A stretch of 64,000 bases of DNA from Prevotella sp. ne3005 (GCF_900110085.1 NZ_FOCK01000001.1:496001-560000), one strand, 5' to 3'; positions 1-9,165 are shown, counted from the stretch's first letter. The notes: generated from the sequence alone by a model not told the origin. Made by a program: numbers and translations.

Positions 1-555
1 ATGGCCGATGGTGAGCTGTTGCAGCACCACCGCATAGACCCCGAAGAAGTTCTCATCACCAATGGTGACACCCCCCGAGATCCTGACGCCCGGCATCAGC
101 ATGTTGTAGGAGCCCACACGGGCGTCGTGACCCAAACAGACCGAGCCGTTCAGGATATTGAAGTCGCCCAACTTCACATCGACGGTCACCGTACAGTTGG
201 CCTGGATGATATTACCACGGCCCATCTGGAAAGTCTCGGGATCAGAGATTGAAAAAGAGGGATGGATCAGGTTGGGGAAGGCAATCTGCGGATTCTGAAT
301 TTTCCCCACCACCTGTCTTAACACCTGGGGATTCCCGATGGCGATGGCCAGTGCCAACGGCTGGGGATAGCGGTTCAGTTCCTCGGTCGTTCCCAGACAG
401 GGTCCGAAATGCAACACGGCCCTCCCTTTCAGGTCGGGGTTATCATCGAAGAAGCCGATTAGACGCCACGTGGGGGCCTGTTCATTGATCCGCTGGATCA
501 GGCAGGCCACTTCCTTTCCCAAGCCCCCTGCCCCGAAAATCGCTATATCTTTCAT
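1..555 (-). CDS. NeuD/PglD-like sugar acetyltransferase (3' end cut by window edge)
   Basis: The frame is open from ATG at 555 to base 1 (185 codons, no stop), so the C-terminus is missing. The N-terminus has a Rossmann-like P-loop (IAIFGAGGLGKEV, residues 4-16) typical of the PglD/NeuD nucleotide-sugar-binding domain. From about residue 105 there is a left-handed beta-helix with hexapeptide repeats (for example NIIQANCTVTVDVKLGD, then GHDARVG). The family N- or O-acetylates amino sugars or sialic acids from acetyl-CoA in the cytoplasm. The start overlaps the stop of the preceding GT2 gene as ATGA. With a WecE-like transaminase in the same operon, N-acetylation of a 4-amino-4,6-dideoxyhexose is possible, but this is inference. 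Confidence 0.85.
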   Translation of the reverse strand, partial: MKDIAIFGAGGLGKEVACLIQRINEQAPTWRLIGFFDDNPDLKGRAVLHFGPCLGTTEELNRYPQPLALAIAIGNPQVLRQVVGKIQNPQIAFPNLIHPSFSISDPETFQMGRGNIIQANCTVTVDVKLGDFNILNGSVCLGHDARVGSYNMLMPGVRISGGVTIGDENFFGVYAVVLQQLTIGH

Positions 556-1487
556 TTTTTCTGGCGATAGCGCATTAAAGAACAATAGATCTGGGGTGCC
601 AAGAGAAAGAGGAGCGAGCCCTTACTGGAGGCATCGCCTGTATGTTTGGCAAAAAAACTGACATACCCTTTCCAATAGTGAAACCGGGTCTTGACATCCC
701 CAAACGACAGCCAGGCCTGGGCATAGGAGAACAGGACATATCGTGCAAAACGACAGGAATCAAAAGCTTTCTGCTGAAAATAACGATACAGTTTTTCGTA
801 GCCTAGGATCTGGAAGTCCAGACGCTTACGCGTCGGTGGCTTAAAGCTGATGTTGTCTTTCCTTACGGAGTAGAAGTACAACTGTTCGGAGGTATAGGCG
901 ATTCGGGAGGCCTGAGCCAGATAGTCGGGAACGATGAAGAGATCCTCCGCCCAATGCGACTCGGGAAAGCGCAGGTGACTGAAGATGGCTTTCCGATATA
1001 GTTTCAGGAAAGTGCTCTCCAAGTCGGTACTATTGCCTAACCTCGCCACGTCGACCACACCGTTCTCAAACACGCTGACGCCTGTATCCGCATGCTCATC
1101 GGCCAACCAGTCGCTGACCACCTTCCGACTACAGAAACTGATATCCGCCTGATGGGTCTGAAGCAGGTCGTACAACCGCTCGTACATCTCCGGATGAATG
1201 GTGTCATCCGCATCGACGAAAGCGACATAGCCGCCAGTCATATGGTCTAACCCGACATTACGCGCCCTACCCGGACCGCCATTTCCCTGACAGTGGATGG
1301 CCTTGAGGCGGGCATCCTGGGCTGATAGCCGGTCGCACAACAGGCCACTGCCGTCGGTGGAGCAGTCGTCGACCAGGATGACCTCCAGCTGCTCGTAGGT
1401 GGACCGGAGGACGGACGACACGCAGTCCTCCAAGTACTTCCCGGCATTGTAGACCGGGATGATGATGCTGATCAGTTCGCGGGGCAT
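552..1487 (-). CDS. GT2 family glycosyltransferase
   Basis: A 311-residue inverting GT-A glycosyltransferase. The N-terminal fold shows ISIIIPVYN (6-14), LVDDCSTDGS (38-47) and the metal-binding VDADD (91-95). The middle and C-terminus are basic and aromatic-rich, as in capsule GT2 enzymes of this length. It should act at the inner face of the cytoplasmic membrane, adding one sugar to a lipid-linked glycan; donor and acceptor cannot be read from sequence. The start overlaps the end of the preceding GtrB-like gene by 16 nt, and its stop overlaps the next start by 4 nt, so translation is probably coupled. Confidence 0.9.
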   Translation of the reverse strand: MPRELISIIIPVYNAGKYLEDCVSSVLRSTYEQLEVILVDDCSTDGSGLLCDRLSAQDARLKAIHCQGNGGPGRARNVGLDHMTGGYVAFVDADDTIHPEMYERLYDLLQTHQADISFCSRKVVSDWLADEHADTGVSVFENGVVDVARLGNSTDLESTFLKLYRKAIFSHLRFPESHWAEDLFIVPDYLAQASRIAYTSEQLYFYSVRKDNISFKPPTRKRLDFQILGYEKLYRYFQQKAFDSCRFARYVLFSYAQAWLSFGDVKTRFHYWKGYVSFFAKHTGDASSKGSLLFLLAPQIYCSLMRYRQKK

Positions 1488-2452
1488 GTCACACTGGATT
1501 CGTCCTTGTCGGCCACGTCCTTGCCCACGATGTAGTCGCGGATCAGATAGGTGGGTCGCTGCTTCGTCTCGTTGAAGATCTTACCGATGTATTCGCCCAA
1601 GATGCCGATGGAGATGAGCTGTCCGCCGCCTAGGAACAGCATGATACAGACCAGCGTGGTAAATCCTTGTACAGGATCGCCGAACAGCAGGCGCTTACCC
1701 AGATAGTACAACAAGAAGGTAAAGGCACCCATGGCGATGATAAAACCGGAGATGGTGGCCAAGCGCAAGGGGGCGGTGGTAAACGAGGTGATGCCGTCGA
1801 TGGCCAGGTTCAGCAGGCTCCAATAACTCCAGTTGCTCTCACCGGCCACCCGGTCGGCCCGGTCGAAGAGAATCTCTTTCTTTCGATAGCCTATCCAGGC
1901 ATACATGCCCTTGGTATAACGCTCGTTTTCGCGCAGCTGTTTCATGGCCTCGATACATTTCCTGTCCAGCAGACGGAAGTCACCGACATTCTTCAGCACC
2001 TCAAACCGCGTCGACTTGTCCAGGATATGATAGTAAGCCAGCGTCAGGTGTTTGCGAAGCCAACTCTCACGGCCCCTGTCTCTCCGTTTGGCATAGACAT
2101 CTTCGTAGCCTTCTTCCCACCAATGCAACATCTCGGGAATCAAGGAGGGGGAGTCCTGCAGATCCGCATCCATGACAATGACACAGTCGCCCTTCACATA
2201 GTCGAAACCGGCCAACATGGCGTTTTCCTTGCCGAAGTTACGGCTCAGGTCGATGTACGACACCCGCCCGTCGATGTCATGGAAATGGCGGATGAGCTCC
2301 AGCGTATGATCCACACTGCCGTCGTTGACAAACAACAACTCGAAAGCATACGCCTCCAGCTCATTGATGGTCTTCACCAACACCTCGTACAGGCATGGCA
2401 AAGCCTCCTGCTCATTAAAACAAGGAATCAATATGGAAACTTTTTTTTTCAT
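1472..2452 (-). CDS. Polyprenyl-phosphate glycosyltransferase, GtrB/DPM1-like GT2
   Basis: 326 residues. The catalytic domain has VSILIPCFNE (5-14), FVNDGSVDHT (41-50) and the DPM1/GtrB hallmark DADLQDSP (95-102). Two predicted membrane helices follow near residues 228-290, as in GtrB and ArnC. Members move a hexose or amino sugar from a nucleotide donor onto undecaprenyl phosphate, so a periplasmic GT-C enzyme can use it. The polytopic protein encoded immediately upstream in transcription order (2467-4203) could be that partner; this is inference. The short gap before its start is filled by an octamer repeat that runs up to the ATG. Confidence 0.9.
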   Translation of the reverse strand: MKKKVSILIPCFNEQEALPCLYEVLVKTINELEAYAFELLFVNDGSVDHTLELIRHFHDIDGRVSYIDLSRNFGKENAMLAGFDYVKGDCVIVMDADLQDSPSLIPEMLHWWEEGYEDVYAKRRDRGRESWLRKHLTLAYYHILDKSTRFEVLKNVGDFRLLDRKCIEAMKQLRENERYTKGMYAWIGYRKKEILFDRADRVAGESNWSYWSLLNLAIDGITSFTTAPLRLATISGFIIAMGAFTFLLYYLGKRLLFGDPVQGFTTLVCIMLFLGGGQLISIGILGEYIGKIFNETKQRPTYLIRDYIVGKDVADKDESSVTCPAN

Positions 2453-2453
2453 C

Positions 2454-2491
2454 CTTTTTTACCTTTTTACTTTTTTACCTTTTTACCTTTT
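2454..2491. repeat. Octamer array (CTTTTTAC type) at a gene junction
   Basis: About four and a half copies of an 8-nt unit close to CTTTTTAC on the plus strand (GTAAAAAG on the coding strand), one unit longer by one base. The array supplies the Lys/Gly-rich last codons and TAA stop of the polytopic-protein gene, and then the purine-rich sequence touching the ATG of the GtrB-like gene. The same octamer recurs at 63506-63534 and 63642-63669. Confidence 0.85.
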
Positions 2492-4203
2492 CTCCCTTCT
2501 TCGATTATTGCTTTGACGTTAAAATAGACCGCCATTTCTGAGATCTTCACGGCTTGAGGGATATCCGTCCGGGTACTGTCATAGTCGGCCGGGTAAGGAT
2601 ATGGAAGGCGGATCGTATCCTTGCCCGCCGCTATCTGCTCCTGGATCCGCGCATTCCGCTGAATCTCGTAGGGCTTCAGATACATGGAGTAAGACAAGGA
2701 GGGCACAATCAGTCGTACGCACAACACACACAGGACCACCGCCATCAGCAGGGGAGCCAGCAACGACCGGTGCTCTTCTGACAACGAGAAAGCCAGATAG
2801 AGAACCGCACAGATGACACCAAAGCTACAGGGCGTGAAGGTAGAGTCGTTAGGCACCGCACCGGCGATGTAGGCCACGGCCGTCAGCAGGCTGATGGCCA
2901 CGATAGCCAGCGAGACTCCGATCTGTCGGAGCACCTTGTCGCGGTGGTCGCTCTTCACATACACATAGACCCCATACAGTAACATCGCCATATACAGGAA
3001 AAAAGCCACCTGCGTGACCCGCCATGCCACCGTCCATAACTCCGGCAGATAGCTCAGTTTGGTTAATAACGGCAGCCCGTACAGGTTATAGGGGATGCTC
3101 CCCCCTACAAAAGGAGAGTTCATGCCACGCACGGAGGCGCCGGGGGTGAACAGCAGCCACGACGCGCCCATCCAGAACGTGATGAGCGACAGATAGTAAA
3201 GAGGTGGTAAAGAGTGACCCTTCAAATATCGCCACAGCAGTTGGGCGAACAACAGGGCCGTAAAGACCACGGCGATGCCTTCTGTCGACAGGCCAAAGAA
3301 GATGGTACACAGGCCAAACAAGGCAATGGTCACCCAGGAATGTGAACCAGTCTCATCGACCCTATAGACATAATAGGGCAGCAACAACATCACGAAGATG
3401 GTGCCATAGATATAATTGGCACAGCCCGAGAAACAGCAGTAGGTGGAGAACCGGACTCCCAGATAGATCATGCAGGCGGCACAGAGATAGAACACCGCCC
3501 CACGGGGGGAGCACCACACCAGCTTGGGCAGTACCAACCGTTTGATGGCCACAGGGAACAGGGCGAACAACAACGGGGTCAGCGTCAGATGAACCCAGCG
3601 GTCGGGCGTCAAGGGGAAAAGGTAGAAAAAGAGTTCCCCGCCACGGGCCACATGGATGTTACTGCACCAGATCCACCGGAGGAACCGCACATAGAAGGGC
3701 TGCCCCGTGTTCAGGGTACAGTAGAAGTCATCGCCGCTCCACCAGGAGTTATAGATGATGGTGTAGCTCAAGGCGAACTGCAACGCCGCCAACACGACCA
3801 GCACGGTCAACCACCCCTTGTTGGCCTCCCGCACTTGGGTCCAGACCTGCTGCGCATATCGGGGCAGCTTGGAGAACCGGGGGATCCAGTAGAAATGGTA
3901 TTGAGAACGCCACGCTTTGACCGGCATGAACAGGAGAAGCACCGACAGACCCAGACAGAACAGGAAGATCTTCCCTATCTGGAAGAACATCTCCTGCAGT
4001 TGCCAGATGGTGGGGATCGTGTCGAGATGGAATTTCTCCTGGATCTTCCCCATCAGGTCGAAGTTCTCCAGAAAGGCGATCGCATGACTGTCGATGGCCT
4101 GGAGGAGCCAGCTGCGACCCAGGGTGTATAGCAGACAGATCAAAGCTGTCAGCAGGCTGGCCACGACCAGTGACCAACCCAAACGAATACATTTATTCAA
4201 CAT
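2467..4203 (-). CDS. Polytopic membrane protein, possible GT-C-type glycosyltransferase
   Basis: 578 residues with many hydrophobic segments, starting with a helix at about 10-30, then about 72-95, 130-150 and a dense series from about 180 to 520. A conserved-looking acidic motif, WWSGDDF (154-160), lies just after a membrane segment, where GT-C enzymes keep their catalytic Asp residues. It resembles the DUF6056-type membrane proteins I remember from polysaccharide loci, but I cannot confirm the family. Lying next to a GtrB-like lipid-sugar synthase, it may transfer a modifying sugar in the periplasm. The C-terminus (KGKKVKK) is encoded by an octamer repeat and may not be part of the original protein. 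It overlaps the WecA-like gene by 11 nt. Confidence 0.6.
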   Translation of the reverse strand: MLNKCIRLGWSLVVASLLTALICLLYTLGRSWLLQAIDSHAIAFLENFDLMGKIQEKFHLDTIPTIWQLQEMFFQIGKIFLFCLGLSVLLLFMPVKAWRSQYHFYWIPRFSKLPRYAQQVWTQVREANKGWLTVLVVLAALQFALSYTIIYNSWWSGDDFYCTLNTGQPFYVRFLRWIWCSNIHVARGGELFFYLFPLTPDRWVHLTLTPLLFALFPVAIKRLVLPKLVWCSPRGAVFYLCAACMIYLGVRFSTYCCFSGCANYIYGTIFVMLLLPYYVYRVDETGSHSWVTIALFGLCTIFFGLSTEGIAVVFTALLFAQLLWRYLKGHSLPPLYYLSLITFWMGASWLLFTPGASVRGMNSPFVGGSIPYNLYGLPLLTKLSYLPELWTVAWRVTQVAFFLYMAMLLYGVYVYVKSDHRDKVLRQIGVSLAIVAISLLTAVAYIAGAVPNDSTFTPCSFGVICAVLYLAFSLSEEHRSLLAPLLMAVVLCVLCVRLIVPSLSYSMYLKPYEIQRNARIQEQIAAGKDTIRLPYPYPADYDSTRTDIPQAVKISEMAVYFNVKAIIEEGRKGKKVKK

Positions 4204-5137
4204 GGAGATGATAGTATTTTCGCATGAAGACCATATACAACATCGACAGGAGGATGAGCTGCAGGAACAGGGTAGTGTTACCGGGATTGGCGATGAGCCA
4301 GATGTTGCAGAGTGCCTGAAGACCCATATAGATGAGCGACACCTTCAGATGACTCATCCCCAGTTCGTTGGCCATCAGCTGATAGGCATGTTTCTTGTGC
4401 GGCATCATCAGGTTCTCTCCCAGGAAGGCCCGATGGAGGATGGTCATACCACCATCGACGGCATAGACGATGATGAGCGACATCCAGTAGAGCTGCGCCT
4501 CCTGCAGGAAGAGCTTCAGGATGAGGAACAGGACGATATACCCGATGGACAAGGCCCCCACATCCCCCGCGAAGCACTTGGCATGGGGGCGGAAGTTGAA
4601 GACGCAGAACACCAGTATCGACGCCATGACGACGATCAACAGGGAGGACTCGACAAAAGGCGTGACATATTCATTCACATACCACAACGACACGATGGCC
4701 ACCAGCGAATAACCGCCGGTCATGCCATTGACCCCATCCATGAAATTGTAGATGTTCACAGCCCCCACACAGGCCACCGACAACAGGAGCAACGGCTGCC
4801 ACGGCTGATTGAACACATGCATCTCGTAAAGCATGATCAGGAAGGCCGCAAACTGACACACCAACCGCACCTTCGGGTTGACGCTATGGATATCGTCGAT
4901 GAAACTCACCAAGGCCAGGATGCTCAACCCTAAGAAGATCATGGGACTGTGCAGGCCTGAGAGGATAAACCAGACCAGGTAGGCGATATAGAAGATGATG
5001 CCCCCACCCCGCACGACAACCCCCGTGTGGGAACTCTGGTGATGGGGACGGTCTACAATCCCTATCTTACTGGCCAGCCAAATATAGACGATCTCCACCA
5101 CCAGGAGGAAGACACCTATCAACAAATAGTCTTTCAT
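4193..5137 (-). CDS. WecA/MraY-family undecaprenyl-phosphate sugar-1-phosphate transferase
   Basis: 314 residues and about ten membrane segments. Family motifs are in the usual order: DRPHHQSSHT (29-38) and RGGG (43-46), the DD pair (81-82), NFMDGVNG (131-138), AGDVGALSIG (190-199) and the cytoplasmic HKKHAYQL (247-254), matching the HIH-like loop of WecA. Members move a HexNAc-1-phosphate from UDP-HexNAc to undecaprenyl phosphate, the first step of glycan assembly. The next gene is a WecG/TagA enzyme, which usually adds the second sugar onto that lipid product. The operon also encodes a PglC/WcaJ-type initiator at 25568-26263, so it has two possible initiating enzymes. Confidence 0.93.
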   Translation of the reverse strand: MKDYLLIGVFLLVVEIVYIWLASKIGIVDRPHHQSSHTGVVVRGGGIIFYIAYLVWFILSGLHSPMIFLGLSILALVSFIDDIHSVNPKVRLVCQFAAFLIMLYEMHVFNQPWQPLLLLSVACVGAVNIYNFMDGVNGMTGGYSLVAIVSLWYVNEYVTPFVESSLLIVVMASILVFCVFNFRPHAKCFAGDVGALSIGYIVLFLILKLFLQEAQLYWMSLIIVYAVDGGMTILHRAFLGENLMMPHKKHAYQLMANELGMSHLKVSLIYMGLQALCNIWLIANPGNTTLFLQLILLSMLYMVFMRKYYHLHVE

Positions 5138-5881
5138 TTATTGATTATCTTTTCTTTTATTACTTCTTTTTCGTTCATCGAGGTACAACCGGGGCAGGGT
5201 GATGAGGATCTTACCCACCCGCTTCAACTGCTTACGAGGTTCCCTGTAAATACGATCGAGCCAGATGAACCGCAGGGCCCCCAGATGAAAACGGGGCTGG
5301 ACGTTATGGCCGATATAGAAATTGAAGGCCGCCCCGACACCCAACAGCACGCCCCGCTGGATATAGGGCAGGAGCCGCGACATGAACAGCTCCTGCTTGG
5401 GCGCGCCCAGCGACACCCAGATCAGGTCGGGGTTCCGCGCATTGACCGCTGCCGCGATGGCCGGATAGTCGAAGTCGTCGACACGGGCAAACGGCACCGG
5501 CAGGTGGGCGATATGATTCACGGAAAAGCCCCTGTGCTGAAGTTCACTTTTCACTTTCTGGAAGACGTCCTCGGTGCTCCCCAACAACAGCTGGCGATAC
5601 TGAGACAGTCTGATCATGTTCTCAAAGAAGTCGGGTCCGTTATAGGCCCTGACACGGGTGTGATAGATCTTGTTGACGATGGCAGCGATGGAGCCGCCGT
5701 CGCAGCTGTTGGCCAAGGACTGTTGCAGCACCGACAGGCACCGCTGGTCTTTCCGGGCGATAGAGAGCATGGTGGCATCGACAAAACAGATATACCCCTT
5801 GCCCCCTTCGCCGACACAATTGTTGACGAGTTGGTGGAGCCGGTTCCGGTCGAACTCGATATCGATATTAAAAACGTTCAT
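5138..5881 (-). CDS. WecG/TagA/CpsF family glycosyltransferase
   Basis: 247 residues, normal for the family (GT26). Visible motifs are FVDATMLSIA (33-42), RVRAYNGPDFFENM (76-89), the strongly conserved WVSLGAPKQEL (155-165) and GVGAAFNFYIG (181-191), then an Arg/Lys-rich C-terminal tail that docks the enzyme on the membrane. TagA adds ManNAc, and WecG adds ManNAcA, to lipid-linked GlcNAc. Its stop and the ATG of the WecA-like gene are directly adjacent (5138/5137), supporting consecutive action. Donor identity is not readable from sequence. Confidence 0.93.
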   Translation of the reverse strand: MNVFNIDIEFDRNRLHQLVNNCVGEGGKGYICFVDATMLSIARKDQRCLSVLQQSLANSCDGGSIAAIVNKIYHTRVRAYNGPDFFENMIRLSQYRQLLLGSTEDVFQKVKSELQHRGFSVNHIAHLPVPFARVDDFDYPAIAAAVNARNPDLIWVSLGAPKQELFMSRLLPYIQRGVLLGVGAAFNFYIGHNVQPRFHLGALRFIWLDRIYREPRKQLKRVGKILITLPRLYLDERKRSNKRKDNQ

Positions 5882-5888
5882 GGTAGGA

Positions 5889-7010
5889 TCAACGATAAAA
5901 GGCCTTGACCGCCTCGGCGATATGGTTCACCTCGGCTTCGGTCAGTTCGTAGTACAGGGGGAGTCTGACCAGACAGTCGCCAAAGTGGTCGCAGGCCGGC
6001 AGGGGCCGGCCATCATGCTGGTCATGATAATAGGCACTGGCGTGCAAGGGCAGATAGTGGAAGGTGGCCTGTACCCCATGCTCTTTGAGATAGGCGATGA
6101 GCCGCGTCCGTTCCTCCAGGGAGGCACAGACCAAAAAGAACATGTGGGCATTGTTGGTGGCATAGTCGGGGATGACAGGCAGTTTTACCCGCGAAGCGGG
6201 AAGGTCTGCCAGCGCCTCGTGATACCACATCCAGATCTGAAGGCGCTTGTGCTGGATATCATCCAACTGCTCCAGCTGAGACCAGAGATAGGCCGCATTG
6301 AATTCCGACGGGAGGAAAGAGCTGCCCATGTCGCACCAGCCGTATTTGTTGACCATGCCCCGGTAGAACTCGGCACGGTTGGTGCCTTTCTCCCACAGGA
6401 TCTCAGAACGACGGACGAAACGGTCGTCATTGACCACCAGCATGCCCCCTTCACCACAGTGGATATTCTTCGACTCATGGAAGGAGAAGGCTCCCAGATG
6501 TCCGATACCGCCCAAGGGGCGACCCTTGTAGAAGGCGTCGATGGCCTGGGCAGCGTCCTCGACCACCAGAAGGCCATGTTCCTGCGCCAAGGCCATGATG
6601 GGATCCATGTCGCAGGCCACACCGGCATAATGCACCACCACGATCACCTTCGTACGACTGGTCACCAAAGGACGGATAGTCTCGGCCGTGATGTCAGGAT
6701 GGTCCGGACCACTGTCGGCAAACACCACCCTCGCCCCTTCGCGCAGGAAGGCCAGGGCCGAGGATACAAACGTATAGGAAGGGACGATCACCTCATCGCC
6801 CGGTTGGAGACGGCAGAGCATGGCACACATCTCCAGGGCATCCGTGCCCGAGGTGGTGAGGAGACATTTTCTGAAGCCATACCGTTCTTCAAAGAACCGA
6901 TGGCATTGTTTGGTGAAATCGCCATTGCCCGACATGGTCGTGGAATGGCATACCTGCTCCAGATAAGCTAACTCTTTCCCTGAGTAGTAGGGCTTATTAA
7001 ATAGAATCAT
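5889..7010 (-). CDS. wecE: WecE/RffA-like dTDP-4-amino-4,6-dideoxygalactose transaminase
   Basis: 373 residues, a fold-type I PLP enzyme of the DegT/DnrJ/EryC1 family. The opening (ILFNKPYYSGKELAY), the GNGDFT segment (29-33), SGTDALEM (54-61), EDAAQA (151-156) and the PLP lysine in SFHESKNIHCGEGG (K181) fit WecE/RffA better than FdtB or ArnB. WecE uses glutamate to aminate dTDP-4-keto-6-deoxyglucose, giving dTDP-Fuc4N. RmlA and RmlB, needed for the substrate, are not in the window. It is followed directly by wecG-like and wecA-like genes, a set reminiscent of enterobacterial common antigen. Confidence 0.88.
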   Translation of the reverse strand: MILFNKPYYSGKELAYLEQVCHSTTMSGNGDFTKQCHRFFEERYGFRKCLLTTSGTDALEMCAMLCRLQPGDEVIVPSYTFVSSALAFLREGARVVFADSGPDHPDITAETIRPLVTSRTKVIVVVHYAGVACDMDPIMALAQEHGLLVVEDAAQAIDAFYKGRPLGGIGHLGAFSFHESKNIHCGEGGMLVVNDDRFVRRSEILWEKGTNRAEFYRGMVNKYGWCDMGSSFLPSEFNAAYLWSQLEQLDDIQHKRLQIWMWYHEALADLPASRVKLPVIPDYATNNAHMFFLVCASLEERTRLIAYLKEHGVQATFHYLPLHASAYYHDQHDGRPLPACDHFGDCLVRLPLYYELTEAEVNHIAEAVKAFYR

Positions 7011-8231
7011 TTATTGTTGTATCAGTGATTGATAGATCTTTTCCAGTTTTCCGAAGATGACATCACCGGCATAACGGCCTACGGCATACTGATGACAAGC
7101 TGCCGAGCGCTCTGGCGTCTTCTTCGGGGTGGTGGCGATGACCTGTGCCAGCGCGGGGATGTCATAGGTCTTCGTAAAGGTGGCATAGTCTGACGGAGCC
7201 ACGTAGGGGGTGCCAGCCTCGGCAAAACCTGCCAACGGCGTGCCACAGCCTAACGCCTCGATACATACATTGGGCATGGTGTCGGCCAGACTCGTACAGA
7301 CGAACAGGTCGCCCAATGCATAGTACTGCGCCAGTTCTTCCTGAGACGAGACATAAGGCACCGTCACCACATGCGGAAGGGTGACCAGCTGTTTCACGTC
7401 ATAGCCCACGAAGACGAAGGTGAGATCTTCCTGATGGGCCAGCAACTCTGCCGCCTGAAGGAAGTAGATGCCACCCTTCCGGGGGTTGCTCATCTGTGCG
7501 ACGGTGACGATCACCCTATGGGTTTCGGGGATGTTCAGACGGGTCCGCAAAGCCTTGACATCACGGGGATGGAAGGTGGTGCCGAAATCAACCGGCTCAT
7601 CCAGTTCGCGGATGTCAAAACCCCGGAGCAGTTGGGAGCGCCTCGCCCTGTCGACCACCCAACCCGGGCCCGTAAAGACGATATGCTCAAACCCCCGATA
7701 GGCACGCGCCTTTGCCTGCCAGATCACTGCCGACCGGTCGAAGAAGAAGCTCTTGGGGTAGTGTTTCTGTTCCGGACAACCGCCTGTGCAACCTGTCAGG
7801 AACTGATTGCAAGAGAAGGAATAGGGGCATTTCCCCATATAGGCATACTCATCCATCATCGTGTAACAGACCCTGTAATGGTGGTCGTTCAGAAACCGGA
7901 TATACGCATGGCTGTTGATAAAATAACCATGCAGGATGTTCAGTTGGACGATATCGGGATGGAACGACTGGGTATATTGGATCAAACGCTTCGTGGCCAA
8001 GGGATGACAGAACCCTTCATAGCCGGTGACCCAGGACAGGAGCCGGCCCACCCCGGGCTCGATGGTGCCAGCCACAGGCTGATAGTCGGGGTTGTCGATC
8101 CGGGGTTCCCGGACCCCACGGTAACAGACACGTACCTCATGGCCACGGGATTTCAGATAACGGTACTGCAGGGTGGTAATCTTTCCCGTGCTGTTCACCG
8201 CACCAAACACATCGACAATCAGTATCTTCAT
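7011..8231 (-). CDS. GT4 family glycosyltransferase
   Basis: 406 residues with a two-Rossmann GT-B layout. The N-terminus (MKILIVDVFGAVNSTGKI) resembles capsule GT4 enzymes, a Cys-rich stretch lies at about 140-165 (YSFSCNQFLTGCTGGCPEQ), and the C-terminal nucleotide-sugar site has EALGCGTPLAGFAEAGTP. The Cys pattern is common in a subset of GT4 proteins and may bind metal. It should add a sugar to the lipid-linked glycan in the cytoplasm; substrates are unknown. The gene abuts wecE and is separated from the upstream gene by 25 nt. Confidence 0.88.
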   Translation of the reverse strand: MKILIVDVFGAVNSTGKITTLQYRYLKSRGHEVRVCYRGVREPRIDNPDYQPVAGTIEPGVGRLLSWVTGYEGFCHPLATKRLIQYTQSFHPDIVQLNILHGYFINSHAYIRFLNDHHYRVCYTMMDEYAYMGKCPYSFSCNQFLTGCTGGCPEQKHYPKSFFFDRSAVIWQAKARAYRGFEHIVFTGPGWVVDRARRSQLLRGFDIRELDEPVDFGTTFHPRDVKALRTRLNIPETHRVIVTVAQMSNPRKGGIYFLQAAELLAHQEDLTFVFVGYDVKQLVTLPHVVTVPYVSSQEELAQYYALGDLFVCTSLADTMPNVCIEALGCGTPLAGFAEAGTPYVAPSDYATFTKTYDIPALAQVIATTPKKTPERSAACHQYAVGRYAGDVIFGKLEKIYQSLIQQ

Positions 8232-8256
8232 CTAGTCTTCATCTTACTCAGTTGCC

Positions 8257-9162
8257 TCATCCCCGATGGAAGAGTTTCCTCAGTTTTTTACGTAAACCTA
8301 TCTTCCGCACCTGCCAGAAGTCGGCCTGGTCATATCGGGCCTGCAGGGGGTCGGGCTGTACCGTATCGTTGTATACCAGGGGCCACGACAGGTGGCCCAC
8401 TTTCAGATGGGCATAGGGGTTGGTGTCGCCCTGTTCGTAATGGGCCCCGCCATCCATGCCGATGTTCACGGCGAGGTTTACACCGGGACAGATCAAGAGA
8501 CCGTCGTGGATCAGGATGCTGAGATACCATCTGAGATCCCAGGTGTCGAAGGGGATGAACTGATGGTAGTCGCCTTTGAAATAGTAGAACATCATCAAGC
8601 CCTCGAACCAACCCAACCGTTTCGTGAGATACCACGGCTTCAAGTTCCTGGCCGCCGCCATGGTCATATCCATCTGTTCCCAGGCCCTACGCCATGTGGC
8701 CCAGCCCCAACAGTTGAAACGGGGCGTGTAGACATAGGAGTTGTTGAGGTCGGTCCGACCGCTGTGGTTCTCGGCAGAGAGGCCCATCACCCTGTGGTCT
8801 TCGGCATATCTGGGGAGCAGCAACTCACAAAACGTAAAAAAGTCCTGTCCCACCAGGATATCATCTTCGATGATGACACCATAGGGCTCATGCTTGAAAA
8901 ACCACGTGATGGCCTCATAGACAGCATGTCCGCAGCCCAGGTTGCTGTCGCGGAACAGGGTATGCACCTCACAATCCCAGGTCACGGCATCCAGCATCGC
9001 CTGCCGGGTGGCTGCCACCAGCTCCGCCTCGCCCGCCTTATGGGCTCTGGGCCCGTCACAGGCCAGGTAGAGGCGTGCGGGCTGATAGGTCTGCACCGCC
9101 GCCATCGCCCTTTTCACATGTTCCGGCCGACTGAATGCCAGGATCAAAACAGGTACCTTCAT
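8257..9162 (-). CDS. GT2-like glycosyltransferase (HlpA-like group)
   Basis: 301 residues. The N-terminus VPVLILAFSRPEHV, the donor-site EDDILVG (99-105) and the aromatic WGWATWRRAW (152-161) identify the group of nucleotide-diphospho-sugar transferases often labelled hemolytic protein HlpA-like. The metal-binding motif appears as EDD rather than DXD. A related protein is encoded at 44539-45480 (TEDDNIF, then AWGVGRW). The C-terminus is basic (KIGLRKKLRKLFHRG), suggesting membrane attachment. The sugar specificity is unknown. Confidence 0.8.
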   Translation of the reverse strand: MKVPVLILAFSRPEHVKRAMAAVQTYQPARLYLACDGPRAHKAGEAELVAATRQAMLDAVTWDCEVHTLFRDSNLGCGHAVYEAITWFFKHEPYGVIIEDDILVGQDFFTFCELLLPRYAEDHRVMGLSAENHSGRTDLNNSYVYTPRFNCWGWATWRRAWEQMDMTMAAARNLKPWYLTKRLGWFEGLMMFYYFKGDYHQFIPFDTWDLRWYLSILIHDGLLICPGVNLAVNIGMDGGAHYEQGDTNPYAHLKVGHLSWPLVYNDTVQPDPLQARYDQADFWQVRKIGLRKKLRKLFHRG

Positions 9163-9165
9163 TCT

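Noticed and set aside
1667-2527. Plus-strand frame opposite the GtrB-like gene
   Set aside because: The minus strand carries clear DPM1 motifs; the plus frame has none.
5670-6971. Long plus-strand open frame opposite the WecE-like gene
   Set aside because: Shadow of a GC-rich gene; composition rich in His/Gly/Arg without domain pattern.
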